In this document: one piece after another, positions 44,684 to 56,035 of the stretch
How the letters are laid out: each line of letters starts with the position of its first letter
Position numbering within the stretch: position 1 is the first letter of the stretch
Assembly (NCBI GenBank): GCA_004835665.1
Contig: RBKR01000019.1
Location: 682,001-746,000 of the forward strand
Direction of reading: 5' to 3'
Source of the DNA: Phoma sp. XZ068
Lineage: Eukaryota > Ascomycota > Dothideomycetes > Pleosporales > Didymellaceae
DNA length: 64,000 bases
Made by a program: the position numbers and the translations under genes
Notes under the pieces: model-generated
What the model was told of the DNA's origin: nothing
The model's input: only the letters and a program-made list of their open reading frames with translations
The model's database searches: none

Positions 44684-45240
44684 CTGTTCCCAGTCACTGA
44701 AACGAATTTCGGACAGTTGGACCAGCTGAAACACTATCTAGTGGAGAAATGTACAGAAATTCGGGGTCAAGAGCGTGAGAAGCTCGTGGAGATTTACCGG
44801 ACGCAACGCACAGCAGTGTTTAGAAGGGACTAGCTCCTATAGGACAGTGAAGAAGAGGAAGACGACGAGGAAGCCGAGACTAGTGTTGAGCTCAAGAGTG
44901 AGGAAGAGGTGGCCAGGGGCGAGAAGAAGAACCAGGTACCTGCGACAGCCGTCTTTACTATTCGCGGCAAACTCGCTATAGGCTAGAGGCTCAACTTCAT
45001 CGCAGCCGCAGCACCTACCAAGTGGTTCCTACGGGAGTTAGCTTCGTATGTAGCGAAGGAGCATATTTCCCAGGAATATACCACTGATGACACGCACACT
45101 CGGAAATGAGCTAAGTTACGCGCCGCTCTGTGTCAGGGCGAACTCATGCTTTCACATGTCATGCTTTGTCATCCTCGGGGCGACAATTACGAAGCCTTCA
45201 ACACTAGTCTATTTGAGAGGGTCACTCTGGTTGGAAGGGG
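44684..45240 (+). pseudogene. Relict coding region with four in-frame stops
   Basis: A single plus-strand frame of about 185 codons has clear protein character but is broken by TAG at 44831, 44840 and 44984 and TGA at 45107. It starts after a TTCTTCTAG acceptor-like sequence with LFPVTETNFGQLDQLKHYLV, then EREKLVEIYRTQRTAVFRRD. An acidic block DSEEEEDDEEAETSVELKSE follows, then PTKWFLRELASYVAKEHISQ and LSHVMLCHPRGDNYEAFNTS. No frameshift is needed anywhere. All four stops can arise from CAG or CGA by one C-to-T change, which fits repeat-induced point mutation or ordinary decay. I do not recognise the family. Upstream exons are not identifiable. Confidence 0.65.
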
Positions 45241-47988
45241 AGGGGACTGGTGGACATCGTCCGTAACGAACTGTCGTGTAAGGTCCGCTGCCAACTTTCA
45301 CACGCTATTGCAAAACCGATAGGGCAGCGCAGGCTGATAAGCACCACACTGCGTTCTACGTCGCTAGATCGTAGAATAATTGATAATGCAAACGCTCCAT
45401 ATGTTTGACGTCTTAGAAAAAACACTTTAATGCTAGATAATCTGCAATATGTTCTTATAAAGCTGTACCGTCGTGACGGACTATAACCAGGGAAGAGTTT
45501 TGATGAAGCATCACCATAGCGCGACCCACAGCCAACGGCTGTCGCTGCCTGTTCCTGCATAAGATACGAGAATGCCAAACTCAACGCTCACACTTGACAT
45601 TTTGAGACTCACATCAGGACAACCCTTACCGAACGAGCCTTGTCATGTTGAGCATGGAGAGCAACATTATGCGGCTGACCTTTCCGAACCGTGCTGTACG
45701 ATATCAATGTGTTTGTAATGGCGACGGTCTGGGCAGCCGCATGTAACTGTGGAGCGTGTCTGCTCTCCGAGCCATTTATTCTCGAACTTAACGATTCGAC
45801 CTGAAAGACGCTGACAGTGCATGAAAAGACAATTGGGCACTCTGTCGTATGCGCATGTAAATAAACTCTGTCAAGTTTGGCATCAGCCATGCTGGAGCAA
45901 AGTGGCAAACTCAGTGCCGTGCTCCGTGTCCATCGCTGCAGAGTCTTCAACCTGACCACCGCAGTGAACTACGGAGTAATCTAGAAGGCGCCATTGCCTT
46001 TGTGTTGCCGAGCAAAAAGTAACGGAAATGCAGGCCTTCGAACCTTGAATAATGTGAATGAGGAACCGCGCGTCAACTTCTTGGTACTCGCGCGCATGGC
46101 GAGTGAGAAGCGTTGCCGACGAATCGGTCTCCTTACGATCGGCTTTGCAGCGACTAAAGTTGCGATTTGCGACCGGACTACTGCAGTGTAGAGGTGGTGT
46201 GGAGAATATGTAAGCGTCGTTGTTCGTCGAGACTGTCATGTTGCTTTGCCGTCATGGTTTCTCTGCCCGATCGAATCGGCAGATGGGTTCAGCGACACGG
46301 TCGGTATTTCCTCACTGGTCCCGCAGTTTAGATGTCCGGATAGACTTCCGCTGCGACGAGGCTCAGAGAGACCATGTCTGCAGTACTCAACAACACAAAG
46401 GGTAGCCAGCTTCTGTATCAAGCGCAGCCGCACGCGAGTGCACAGCCCTGGGCGTGATAACCCAATAAATATATGCAGCTTAAGCAAGCCTTCACATGCT
46501 GTTGACATCGTCAGGCTTGAACAGCCTGCAAGTGCAGTTCTGTCAGCTCGCCTTCTAGCGCCACACCTTTCTCAACGACAGCGATCAAATTTCGATCGGC
46601 GTGTTCTAGACACCTGCAAGTCGTCACAACCCCAAGCCAAGTTTCGAAACCAGGGTGGGTCAACAGTCTCCTTATCGATACTGACCTGTCGTCTTGACGC
46701 CTGTTGGCTATCTGTCAGGCACGAGTGCAAGATCGCTGACGCTGAAGCGGGCCGACGTTAGATACCCGGTGCATGTTGGCCGTGCTCGACCGAAAGTCAT
46801 AGTAGCGTTGAAGCAATGGACAGCGATCGGTTTGCGCCTGTGACACTCAGAGAAACAAGGAAATGAGTGTGCCTCGTAACTGACTTGTAGGTGCGGATTC
46901 TCACAGAGGGACATTCTTTGCGCCTCATTAGGCGACCCTTGAGGCAACCCTGAGGAAGGGTGAACATATCACATCTCCAAGTAAAGATCACGGTCACAAG
47001 CGACAAAAGATCCATCACCGAAACGTTCGACAACTGCAAAATCCCAGAGCCGCAAACATGATCGCCGTCGCCATTCCGGTTTCCATATCCTGGACTGCCG
47101 GCAGGCACCGGGGCTACCATGTGAAGATCTGCTTCTTGTCTCGATTTGGTAGCCAGCATCCTGTGAATGCCCACATGTTTAATTTCCACAAACGCAGAAA
47201 CACTGCGGGTTTAACAGAATTTTCGACAAATGAGAAGGGTATTTAGAAGATCCACAATCGTCCGCTGGCCGCAATCTCAGGTAGGGGCATGCAACAGTGT
47301 TTGAAGATCAGCCACTCGCTTCTCGCGTGCGATAGCTGTGCCACTAGGCGCCCCTAGTCAGGAACCAACACATCAGTTCGTTCCGACCCTATCGATATCG
47401 CACCCCTCTGTTTGTCGCTTCGCAAGAAACAAACAATTATGCGCCGGGCGCTAAGTCCCCAATCCAAGTTTGAGCAGGCGGCAACAGATGTTACTGTAAG
47501 AATTGGTGGTTGACAATGCAATGTCATCCCCATATGCATCTGTGAGCGAGTCATCGGATTTCAGCGCCCAGCCCCTGACACTATTCAAACTCCGTAACCA
47601 ACAGCGCGCGGCTCGCCAGGGCTGCGATCCGCACTCGGCAGAACTGCACCTAGGCGGATCTAGGAAACTCAGTCTACTCAACTAGACTCAAAACTGGATG
47701 GCCCTGGCTCAAGGCGGCGCTCACTACGCCTTGGCCTGCCTGCACTGTGCTGAGACAGCGCACGCATATATCTACACAGTGCGCCCTTTCAGGTAGGTGC
47801 TCTTTGTCGCTGTTCTGCACACCATTCGGCCTCCGGTACAGGAATACCATCCATTCATTCATTCTTTCAACCACACTCCTTGATCTAGAGTCCGAGACTC
47901 GATAGCCCTCTTTACAAACACCAAAAAACACTCCTTTGCCGTCATTCCTACCATTTGAGATCTCGATACCCCTTGCTATAACGACATC
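45241..47988. other. Gene-poor spacer upstream of the DUF1996 gene
   Basis: About 2.7 kb without a supportable gene. Scattered short frames (for example 46246-46761) look random. The last 200 bases are rich in C, A and T with CATTCATTCATTC near 47850, likely leader and promoter of the DUF1996 gene. Confidence 0.4.
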
Positions 47989-49719
47989 ATGCTCACGAAC
48001 ATCTTTGCTGTTACGGCGGCCATGGCCGCCACCGTCTCTGCCTTCGACTGCAGTGGCCACTACTTCAGCTTTTACAACCGCGCTGGACCCATGTCCTACC
48101 AGCGTCTTGACCCTGCTCTCTTCCCTGGAACGCAGAGCCCTCATCTTCACTCCTTCGACGGCGGAAATGCGCTCAGTGCTTCGTCGAACTTTGCCGACCA
48201 GATGGGTTCCACTTGCACCAGTGCCCGTATCAAGCCTGACAAGTCCCTGTACTGGCGCCCTACCCTCTTCTGGAACGGCAACAACACTGGTTTCTATCGT
48301 GTTCCTGAGCAGGCCGCTAAGATTTACTACAAGTCTGGTGACGGCGGTGCGTGGGCCAACGTCACTGAGTTCCCAGAGGACTTCAGCATGATTGCCGGTG
48401 ACCCATTCAAGCGCTCTGACGGCGCCAACCCAGCCGGTATCCGCTGGGCCTGCCACCAGCCTGATGGCCGCGATGACAAGATCTTCAACAACGGCTTCCC
48501 CACTGGCTTCCAGTCCTGCAACTTCGGTTTCGCCTCCGAGGTTACGTTCCCCTCGTGCTGGAACGGTCAGAAGCTCAACCCCAGCAGCCCCAGCGCTCAC
48601 ATGGCTTACCCTACCAACGGTGGTGTCGGTCTTGAGAACTGCCCTACTACTCATCGCGCTGCTCGATTCCCCACCATCTTCATCGAATTCTGGTACGACA
48701 TCTCTTCGTTCAACGGCCAGTACAGCGCTAGCTCTAACCCTTGGGTTCTGGCCAACGGTGACCCCACTGGTTACGGCATGCACGCTGATTTCCTCAACGG
48801 TTGGGAGAAGGGTGTCCTCGGTAAGGCCACTGCTGAGGCCGGTGGCTGCAACTGCGGCTGTGGCTGCGGAAACGACGAGATGAAGCAGTGCTTCGGTGCT
48901 GACAAGGTCAACGACGACGGCGACGCCAGCTTCAAGCAGTGCTCTGCTGATACTAGCGACGCTACCTCTAAGCTCGACAAGCTTCCTGGCTGCAACCCCA
49001 TCCAGGCCGGTCCTGCTCGCGCTACTGTTGTCACCGGTGCTGGTTGTGATGCTACTCAAGCTGCCTCTCCCGTTGCCAGTGCTACCAGCGCTGCTGCCTC
49101 CAAGGCTTCTTCAGTTGCCTCCGGCGTAGCATCTGCTATCTCCTCGGCTTACACTGATGTTTTCTCTGCCACCGTCCCTGCTGGCGCCTCCGTCAAGCCT
49201 TCCTCCGCCGCCGCTGTCAGCATCAGCCTCGCCAACAAGGGCTACGCCGGTGAGGATGACACATACTCAACACCCGCCGCCAGCAGCACTCCTGCCGCCG
49301 TTGGGTCCAGCAGCACTCCTGCTGCCATTGAGTCCAGCGCTCCCTACTACCCCTACCCCAGCGGTAACTCAACCGTTGCTCCCACCGCCACCGGCTACTA
49401 CTCTTCCCACGCCAGCGGTGTGAGCAGCAAGAGCCGCGGCCACGGTCACAACCACAGCAAGTTCCACAAGACCTCCGCTGCGCCCGCCGGCAACACTGGC
49501 TACCCCGTCACTCCTTCCAACGCCGACAACAACAACAAGGATGCTCAGGAGGCGGAGTGCAAGCCCAAGGAACCTGTGACCGTCACCTACACGCCCACTG
49601 TCTACGTGACTGCGTCGTCCGCCAACGAGACCACCAGCTACACAACTGTCACATTGACCAGCACTGTCACTGTCAAGGCGACTGTGAAGGCTTCTGCCAC
49701 CGGCTACTCTGGCTACTAG
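47989..49719 (+). CDS. Secreted DUF1996-domain protein with Ser/Thr-rich tail
   Basis: Intronless, 576 residues, with a signal peptide of about 18 residues (MLTNIFAVTAAMAATVSA). The DUF1996 domain spans residues 20-270: RAGPMSYQRLDPALFPGTQS, PHLHSFDGGNA, CTSARIKPDKSLYWRPTLFW, and later HMAYPTNGG with NCPTTHRAARFPTIFIEFWY. DUF1996 proteins are extracellular, common in wood- and plant-decaying fungi and of unknown activity. A Cys-rich patch GGCNCGCGCGNDEMKQC lies near 285-300. The remaining 240 residues are Ala/Ser/Thr/Pro-rich, with a His-rich stretch (RGHGHNHSKFHK) and repeated STPAA units, probably heavily O-glycosylated stalk. No clear GPI signal ends the protein. Strong C-ending codon bias, which also creates a false 461-codon antisense frame, implies high expression. 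Confidence 0.9.
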   Translation: MLTNIFAVTAAMAATVSAFDCSGHYFSFYNRAGPMSYQRLDPALFPGTQSPHLHSFDGGNALSASSNFADQMGSTCTSARIKPDKSLYWRPTLFWNGNNTGFYRVPEQAAKIYYKSGDGGAWANVTEFPEDFSMIAGDPFKRSDGANPAGIRWACHQPDGRDDKIFNNGFPTGFQSCNFGFASEVTFPSCWNGQKLNPSSPSAHMAYPTNGGVGLENCPTTHRAARFPTIFIEFWYDISSFNGQYSASSNPWVLANGDPTGYGMHADFLNGWEKGVLGKATAEAGGCNCGCGCGNDEMKQCFGADKVNDDGDASFKQCSADTSDATSKLDKLPGCNPIQAGPARATVVTGAGCDATQAASPVASATSAAASKASSVASGVASAISSAYTDVFSATVPAGASVKPSSAAAVSISLANKGYAGEDDTYSTPAASSTPAAVGSSSTPAAIESSAPYYPYPSGNSTVAPTATGYYSSHASGVSSKSRGHGHNHSKFHKTSAAPAGNTGYPVTPSNADNNNKDAQEAECKPKEPVTVTYTPTVYVTASSANETTSYTTVTLTSTVTVKATVKASATGYSGY

Positions 49720-50631
49720 GGCTAGGTACCTCTTCGTGGAGTTGCTCGTATGATGGTATATTAGATCACGATCTTAGACCCGGGTGGTGCATCTGCAGAC
49801 CATTCGTTACATTCGCTTGACAAGGTTTGGAGGAAAAGGTCCATGGAGAAGACGACGTTGTAGTTCTTGTATATAACTTAAATCAAACCCTGAAGATTGA
49901 TGACGGAATTACTTTCGCCTCATATTGACTATATGTTCTTCTTTCCTTGTCGTTAATCGCTGTGCGGTAATTTGCTATGATAGGTCATCTCCCTTGAAAC
50001 CGTATACTTCCGTCAGCTATATTGACGGTGATATTGATACTGTCGGTAAGTCAAGTTGCAAAGAGGAACACAGCATCGGAAAGTGGGACATGCATGCTTC
50101 CAACTACAGGTATGTTTGGTCAGTGCACATGTGGACAGGGTAGGGAGTTTCTGTCGCCCGTCAGAGGCTCACGAATATTCCTCCTCAGGCCAATGACCAT
50201 CATTATCTCGTGAGTCGAAAAGCCGTCCGGGAGTCAAGTACGGTGGGCTGAGCTCGCCATGGGAAAGGTACCCGGTAACGCAATACGAACGCAGGATTGC
50301 TGACTGCGCCTGGGAGGGATGAGCCGACGAAGGATCAAATTATGCCGTTGGAGATGGTCTGACTACCATCGATCTGCTTCCTCTTTGGTGCTCCATCTCC
50401 GTCTGGTGTTGGAGTCCGCGGAACTCATTCATAAGGGAGGCTTCGTTTGAGCAAGCGCACTTTCGTACCAAACGGAGATGCCGAAGAGATGACAACAATT
50501 ACAACGATGAAGCTTTAATGGAACATGCTCCACAGGAAATCTCCACAGTTGACTGATTAAATCATGTGTCCCGATTGATGAGCGGGCAAACGCTTCTTGC
50601 TTTTGACGGAAGCGCCTAACGCCTACCGAGC
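49720..50631. other. Intergenic spacer downstream of the DUF1996 gene
   Basis: About 0.9 kb. It contains the DUF1996 3' end and nothing I can name. Confidence 0.4.
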
Positions 50632-51181
50632 TTAGGGTCGGGGGTATGTTTCGAGGAAGTGACCCTTAGGCAATACAAACTGCAACGGGTCGAGAGAGCG
50701 TAAAGGTCGCATGAGATCTCCATGGGGAATATGCTTTGCCGGCCTGCATGGCATTTTGGCGTCGATCACGTGCAGACTGCGATGCAAGATATCACCGACC
50801 TGGTAGAGCTGCCCCACGCGCTTGAGCGACCGATGCTTTTTGGGGATGTGTTTATCCCGCGACCCCATAACCTGGTCTTGATCTAAGATTGCAGAATCGG
50901 CGGCGCATGAAATGCAGCCAGCTGAACCGTAGAATTGGGCGTGCGACCATGCTGTGCAACGTCAGCTCTCAATAGTACATGTCGGACGGTCCCGATGCGT
51001 CTATTTGTACATTCATGGCTTCCAGAGCCTTTGATAGTTGGACAAATTGTCCAAAAACAAAGACGGTGGAGTGTAAGGCTGACGCTTTGCCATTTGGAGC
51101 GACATGTGCTGATGATGCAACCGCAAGCAAGCTCCCGTCCGCCGCCCGTATGCAGTGCAACGGGCTCGTGCTTATGCACAC
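50632..51181 (-). pseudogene. Possible relict coding segments
   Basis: Two minus-strand frames look like protein. The 3' frame, open from about 50955 to a TAA at 50632, reads SAGCISCAADSAILDQDQVM, then LKRVGQLYQVGDILHRSLHV and PHGDLMRPLRSLDPLQFVLP. The 5' frame (51181-50969) reads SLLAVASSAHVAPNGKASAL, then VFVFGQFVQLSKALEAMNVQ, before a TGA. They are in different frames and cannot be joined by a normal-size intron, so one frameshift or an unusual splice would be needed. No family is recognised. The claim rests only on amino-acid character, so confidence is low. Confidence 0.3.
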
Positions 51182-52421
51182 TGAACGACTAGATTCGTTT
51201 GGCCCCAGATGTTGTATTCGGATCGCGTGCTGAAATAGTGAGGCGATGGCGGGTGGCGGTTGTGAACGGTAATTTAGGGCTCACGGGCCTGGCGTTCCCC
51301 TAAATTTGTGCTCCACGAGGCACAGCGAACTAAGAAGCTTGCCACCAATTCAGGAATAGTAACAATGGGGACTGCTGTTATTGAGCGTCCGCGGACGATT
51401 CATTGACTGAAAATAGGATAATTAGACCGAGATGTTGCCGCCTTCAGTGCCACATACAAGATTGGCACCCAATTTATGCAGGATGTTGCACCAAACGAAG
51501 CAAGGAATGCAAGTGGTTTCACGCTGCAGACTCAAACGTCTGGAGCTCGCAAAAGAAACTAAGACAATTGTAGAAAGCAAAGACGTTGTTGCGCATCGAC
51601 TTTCGCTGGATACTTTTCGTGTTACGGTTGCGCCCAAGGATAGCCCTTGGACTTGCCGCACGTTAAAGGATCGGGCCGGGGGTGCAATGTGTGTACGTCC
51701 ATATCCCGGTGAGGCGGCTGATCAACCTGGTCACAGCCGAGTGCACATGCTGAAACCCCTGTCCTCGGGCATCAATGGTGTATACTTGGATCATGTTCCT
51801 AGGTCCTCTGAACCGTCGCGAGTGCCGAACAAGCGAGAGCATGCGATGTCGAAAAGGCCTGAAGAAGAGTACGGCTACTCTGTATTTGTACTACACATGT
51901 TGGTTCCAGAGCAGACGCTAGCATGAAAGCAAGCTCGGAAGGCTATTGAGCAGTCAGGAAGGTAGCGAAGCCGAAGATGACTGTGTCCGTGCAGAGGCGA
52001 TCGAACAGGCGACATTGCTTAGATTTCGAATGTGGAAGCTGTATCGAGTCCGTATGCGAGCTCATGACCGGAGCAATATGACACGAGATGCAACGTCTCG
52101 CATAAGAAACGTAGAAAAACAATGAAGTCGTGGAATTGTCGTTCTTACCACCAATCGTCCCTGCCAATAACAACCACTCGGACACAACGCACAAGCATTT
52201 CAGCCACCGCCGATTCCGAACACCTCTGGCCCGAGCACTGCAAAGACCGTCATTGTCACTCACATCAGCCCTCTGCAAAAGCAAAATCCTGCCAAGACAA
52301 GGCGGAAGCGGGGGGTCGACCGCTGTACCCTAAAATCTCTTGCTCCTCTGGCTTCTCGTGGTTCCAGAATCTTACGGCCTTCCCTCAAACAGTGTTGCTG
52401 ACCTGGGGTACTCATTCGAAC
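51182..52421. other. Gene-poor spacer
   Basis: About 1.2 kb. An open frame at 51432-51926 (164 codons, plus) begins with ATG but shows no family resemblance and overlaps a comparable minus-strand frame, so I do not call it. The frame entering the next feature is open from an ATG at 52122, which could be an alternative, longer start for it. Confidence 0.4.
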
Positions 52422-53018
52422 ATGAGTATTCGGATAAATGCAACCGTCAACGAGGCCCGGGCCGCCGCGGGGCATAGCAGGGAACAATGGGACCGGTTCT
52501 ATGTGAGTTGCAGGGTGTCGGGTCGAACCAAAGCGCGGGGCTGACGAAAGGAGTTCATAACCAAAGACGAAGCGAAGCAGCTCGCGGACGCGCACGAAGA
52601 ATGGACAAGATGGATCCTGATACCTGCGAATGAGAAGGAACAAATGCTGGAAAGGATCAACGGTCGATTGCAAGCTGAGGGCATACCGCCAGTCGAAATG
52701 ATCATCCTGAAGTGGCGAGTCTCGCAGCTCTTAAGGGACATCCAACGCAAGTACAGTACGTGCAAATCCCCCCGCTTTCATATGCATGTCTTGTCGTACA
52801 AATCGACGTACGTACGTACGGTAGTTGGAGCTCTCGCTAATGATTGATACTTAGCCGAAGGTAGTATGACGAAAGGAATGCAGGGCTCGTCATCCGGGTC
52901 GCCGATGCAAGTCCAGACACGGTCGCCGGATAGCAGCGTGCAGCAATCGTTGAGTCCTCAACGTTCGGAGTATTCGCCAAGCGAGACCCGCCCTTATGAC
53001 CCGATCCGGGATGTGTAA
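52422..53018 (+). pseudogene. Three-exon hypothetical gene, possibly truncated by a premature stop
   Basis: Exons 52422-52502, 52551-52755 and 52855-53018 join in phase through two introns (48 bases with GTGAGT and CTGAC branch site; 99 bases with GTACGT), giving 149 residues. The protein reads MSIRINATVNEARAAAGHSR, then KDEAKQLADAHEEWTRWILI, NEKEQMLERINGRLQAEGIP and VEMIILKWRVSQLLRDIQRK, mostly charged helix, then a Ser/Gln/Pro-rich tail. After the TAA at 53016 the same frame stays protein-like (VAIAEFRDWIRMHSKRDSD), meets TGA at 53091, then AFETDTLERDLAETIPDCEV, up to a GTAAGT donor at 53176. The two stops could come from CAA and CGA by C-to-T change. So either this is an intact short gene or the front of a longer gene broken by nonsense mutations. 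No family recognised. Confidence 0.55.
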
Positions 53019-56000
53019 CAGCCACAACAGCACGTTGCTATCGCAGAATTCCGCGATTGGATCCGTATGCATTCGAAACGAGACAGCGATTGATCGGTTT
53101 TCATGGCGTTCGAAACAGATACCCTAGAACGAGATTTGGCAGAGACTATACCAGATTGTGAAGTCTCTTTTGACGGGTAAGTGGTTGAGCCCACAGGATG
53201 AGGTCGACTTCGCTAGATATGCCTGTGCCTTCCAAAGGAAAAGGTCCATTGTGAGCGACGGTTCGGCAGCAGAAACACAATTGTCAACGAGAGCTGGCAG
53301 GGCAGAAACGCTGCGAGTACAGAAGCAAGGTTCTTCTGTTACACGAGGAGAATCGAGGATCTGGCGTTATACGGAATATACGGTACGTAGCTGGGATGAC
53401 CTTGATCTCCATACATAAGGCTTATAGAGTCGCAACCCCTGTCTGCCACGGAACATGTTTTCAGGTGTCTTTTATTCGAAATCGTCGAGTGCCGTTTGTG
53501 GAACACATCCATTATGTTCTTCGCTTCGAAGGCCCTCCCGTGCAACGGTCGAATCTGAGGTCATTGCTGACCGTCGGCGGCGTGTGTATCGCCTTTGCCA
53601 GGTCTGGGGATGCTTGTGGAACGTTTGTCGAATTCGTCGACATTCAACACTGCTTATTCGTGTCATAGCCATTCACCACCGCGTTGATCTTCTCGATTGG
53701 GATCAACTATGTCTCGAACAGTCAGTGTTGGAACTTGACATACAGGGCACGTAACACCTTGTCCAGGTCGCTATGTGCATGTTCAGCAGATTCTCGGACG
53801 GTTCTAACTCTCCTCTCATTGAGCCTTCGTGTAAACTGTCGTGTGGTGTCTGTCAAGTCTTCGAAGCTGGGAGTCTTATACTCTACTATCATCCACACTC
53901 ATTCTCAACAGAATGGTGAGGCCGCATGGGAACTCGTAGAATAGCAGAAGCTGCCATGTGTGGTATTATCGAGTCCACCGGCATCGGTAGTTGCACTCGG
54001 TATCTGAGACTCCAACAGACGATGCATCGAAAATGTCAGTGATAGATCGATGTCTTGACAAAGTCTTCGTCGTACAGGTGCCGATTGATGGGTATATCAG
54101 GATGATTGTATGATGGAGGAGGGTGAAAGAGTGGGACGAGTTGACGTTCGTAGTCGCGACTTCCCCCAAGAGTGGTACCCTAGCTGTTAGTCAACAGCCT
54201 CATCCCAGTAAAGTAGCCAGGTTGGAGCCAGGAACACATCCGACATCTCTTACTGCTGCAGATAGCACCTTCATCTCCACGTCCACTCTATGAATATCTT
54301 TCTGACCGCCATTGACCGGCTGCACTTAACTTGACTGTCAGCAGGGAAGCTGACCATGGTGAAGGAATGGGCTACGCTGCACTCCGCTATCAGCAGCTCG
54401 ACAGTCAGCCAAATCCTGGGGTGCGCCTGACGGCCCATTCTCTCCCGTTTTGGTCCTACAGGTATGCCATATGGAAGGGGCGTCTCGCTGGATTTGAACG
54501 AGTTCTCGTGTGAACAGCGGCCAAGGGGCCCAACCAACGTCGAATGGAGCAGACTTCGAGCGCGGGCATGGCACTGGAGCGATCTAGCGAATTCGCACGA
54601 CGCTCTCACGCGCTTCGACGCATTGTCATCACACGTGCAGTGCCGCGCTGCGGTTGACACTGCAAGGGGTGGGTCAGTGTATCAACAGGACTGGTCACAC
54701 AAACCCGCTCCCATTCAACGGGTACACTTGCAGAACCAGCTTTGTGGCTCGAGGTAAGCCCCAAAGCTTGGCTTCAACGCATCACCACGCGTACAAGAAG
54801 TAGCATGACCATATACCTTACGAACGCTTGAAAGGGGTGGTTTGTAAGCCCCGCAGAGTGTGCTGAACAACAGGGGCAACACATCCTGGACCAGGTCGAA
54901 AACCTGCAACACTGACAATGCTCTTTATATAGTACTCCAGATCCTTCCCCCTTCATCGACGCCACGGCACGACCCTCGAGCAGCCCTGACCGTCTTTTCG
55001 ACAGGCCACCTAGCGAACCTGCACACCACGTAGCGATCAGCGGGACCGCGTCCGTCAATCGAGAACGTCCTACTATACCCACATTGATCTTCATCGATGT
55101 GTACAATCTGCAAGCGCTGCTGTAAAGACGATCAGCTCGGGCCTACTTCCATACGATCCTCCACACCCTCATGATGCATCTCTACTTGAGAGTCTCATCA
55201 ATCGATCAATCTATCTATCACACACACATACATACGCTCAGGGGAGTGAACCAACAATACGTCTACATGCACACATACATATCGTATGAGAGTGCGGTCA
55301 GACCTCATCCATACTAGACCTTCCAGAACCGGCACGCAGCCCTCGACTATCGTCGTCGAATCAATGCTTGACACAATGGTGATGTCTCACATCTCAGGCT
55401 GAGACGTAGTAGAAGCGACTAGCTCATGCTCTTGCATGACACAGTCAATAATGGGCTATAGCACTGCACCCAACGAATAGGGGTGATACAGTTGACATAT
55501 CCAGGCCTAGATGCACACACGAGGCAGTACTAGCTGCTTGTTACCCGACACTCAGCATAGCGGCTGTCGGTTGAAAACATACGTGATATAACACTGTCGT
55601 GCATCGGTGATGAGCATTGTACAACTGCTGTGGGAACCAGGATAAGCTTTGAAGAACTAGCTATCTAACTGATGAAGGCGGGCACTGTGGCAGGACATCA
55701 TCACCCTTCAAACAAACTTCACTTCAATCCTAGTTTAGCGGAGGTTTGACTGAGCATGCCTACTCGGTAATCCAATGCCAGTGTTACAGTGAGTTTGCAG
55801 TCACGTCTCCAGTAGCCAAGCTTTGTTGCATCGCAGATGGACATTTGAGTCCTGGTATCATTGATATATCATGAAAAGCCGCGTAGCTATCCAAGCGTCT
55901 TTCTTTTCTCTAGCCTTGTTGTGCTGCTCACACCAATGCTTTTTGTTTCATAACTCGTGTCAAAATTGTCTTCGTCTCGTACGTCCCCACTTCCTCCTCG

Positions 56001-56035
56001 TCGTCCTCTTATGTATTCCGTGCTTCTTCCCTCGA
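53019..56035. other. 3 kb gene-poor region
   Basis: The first 400 bases seem to continue the relict gene described before it (a further protein-like stretch lies at about 53216-53390). A weak protein-like frame at about 54130-54295 ends in STFISTSTL and a TGA. A TATATAAAG box on the minus strand near 54920 has no convincing gene after it. Simple CA/TA-rich sequence lies at 55200-55240. Otherwise I see nothing. Confidence 0.4.

Noticed and set aside
47674..49059. 461-codon open frame antisense to the DUF1996 gene
   Set aside because: Same cause: biased codons leave few antisense stops. The plus strand carries the signal peptide and conserved domain.
51432..51926. 164-codon plus-strand frame starting with ATG
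   Set aside because: No conserved pattern or splice partner, and a comparable minus-strand frame overlaps it.
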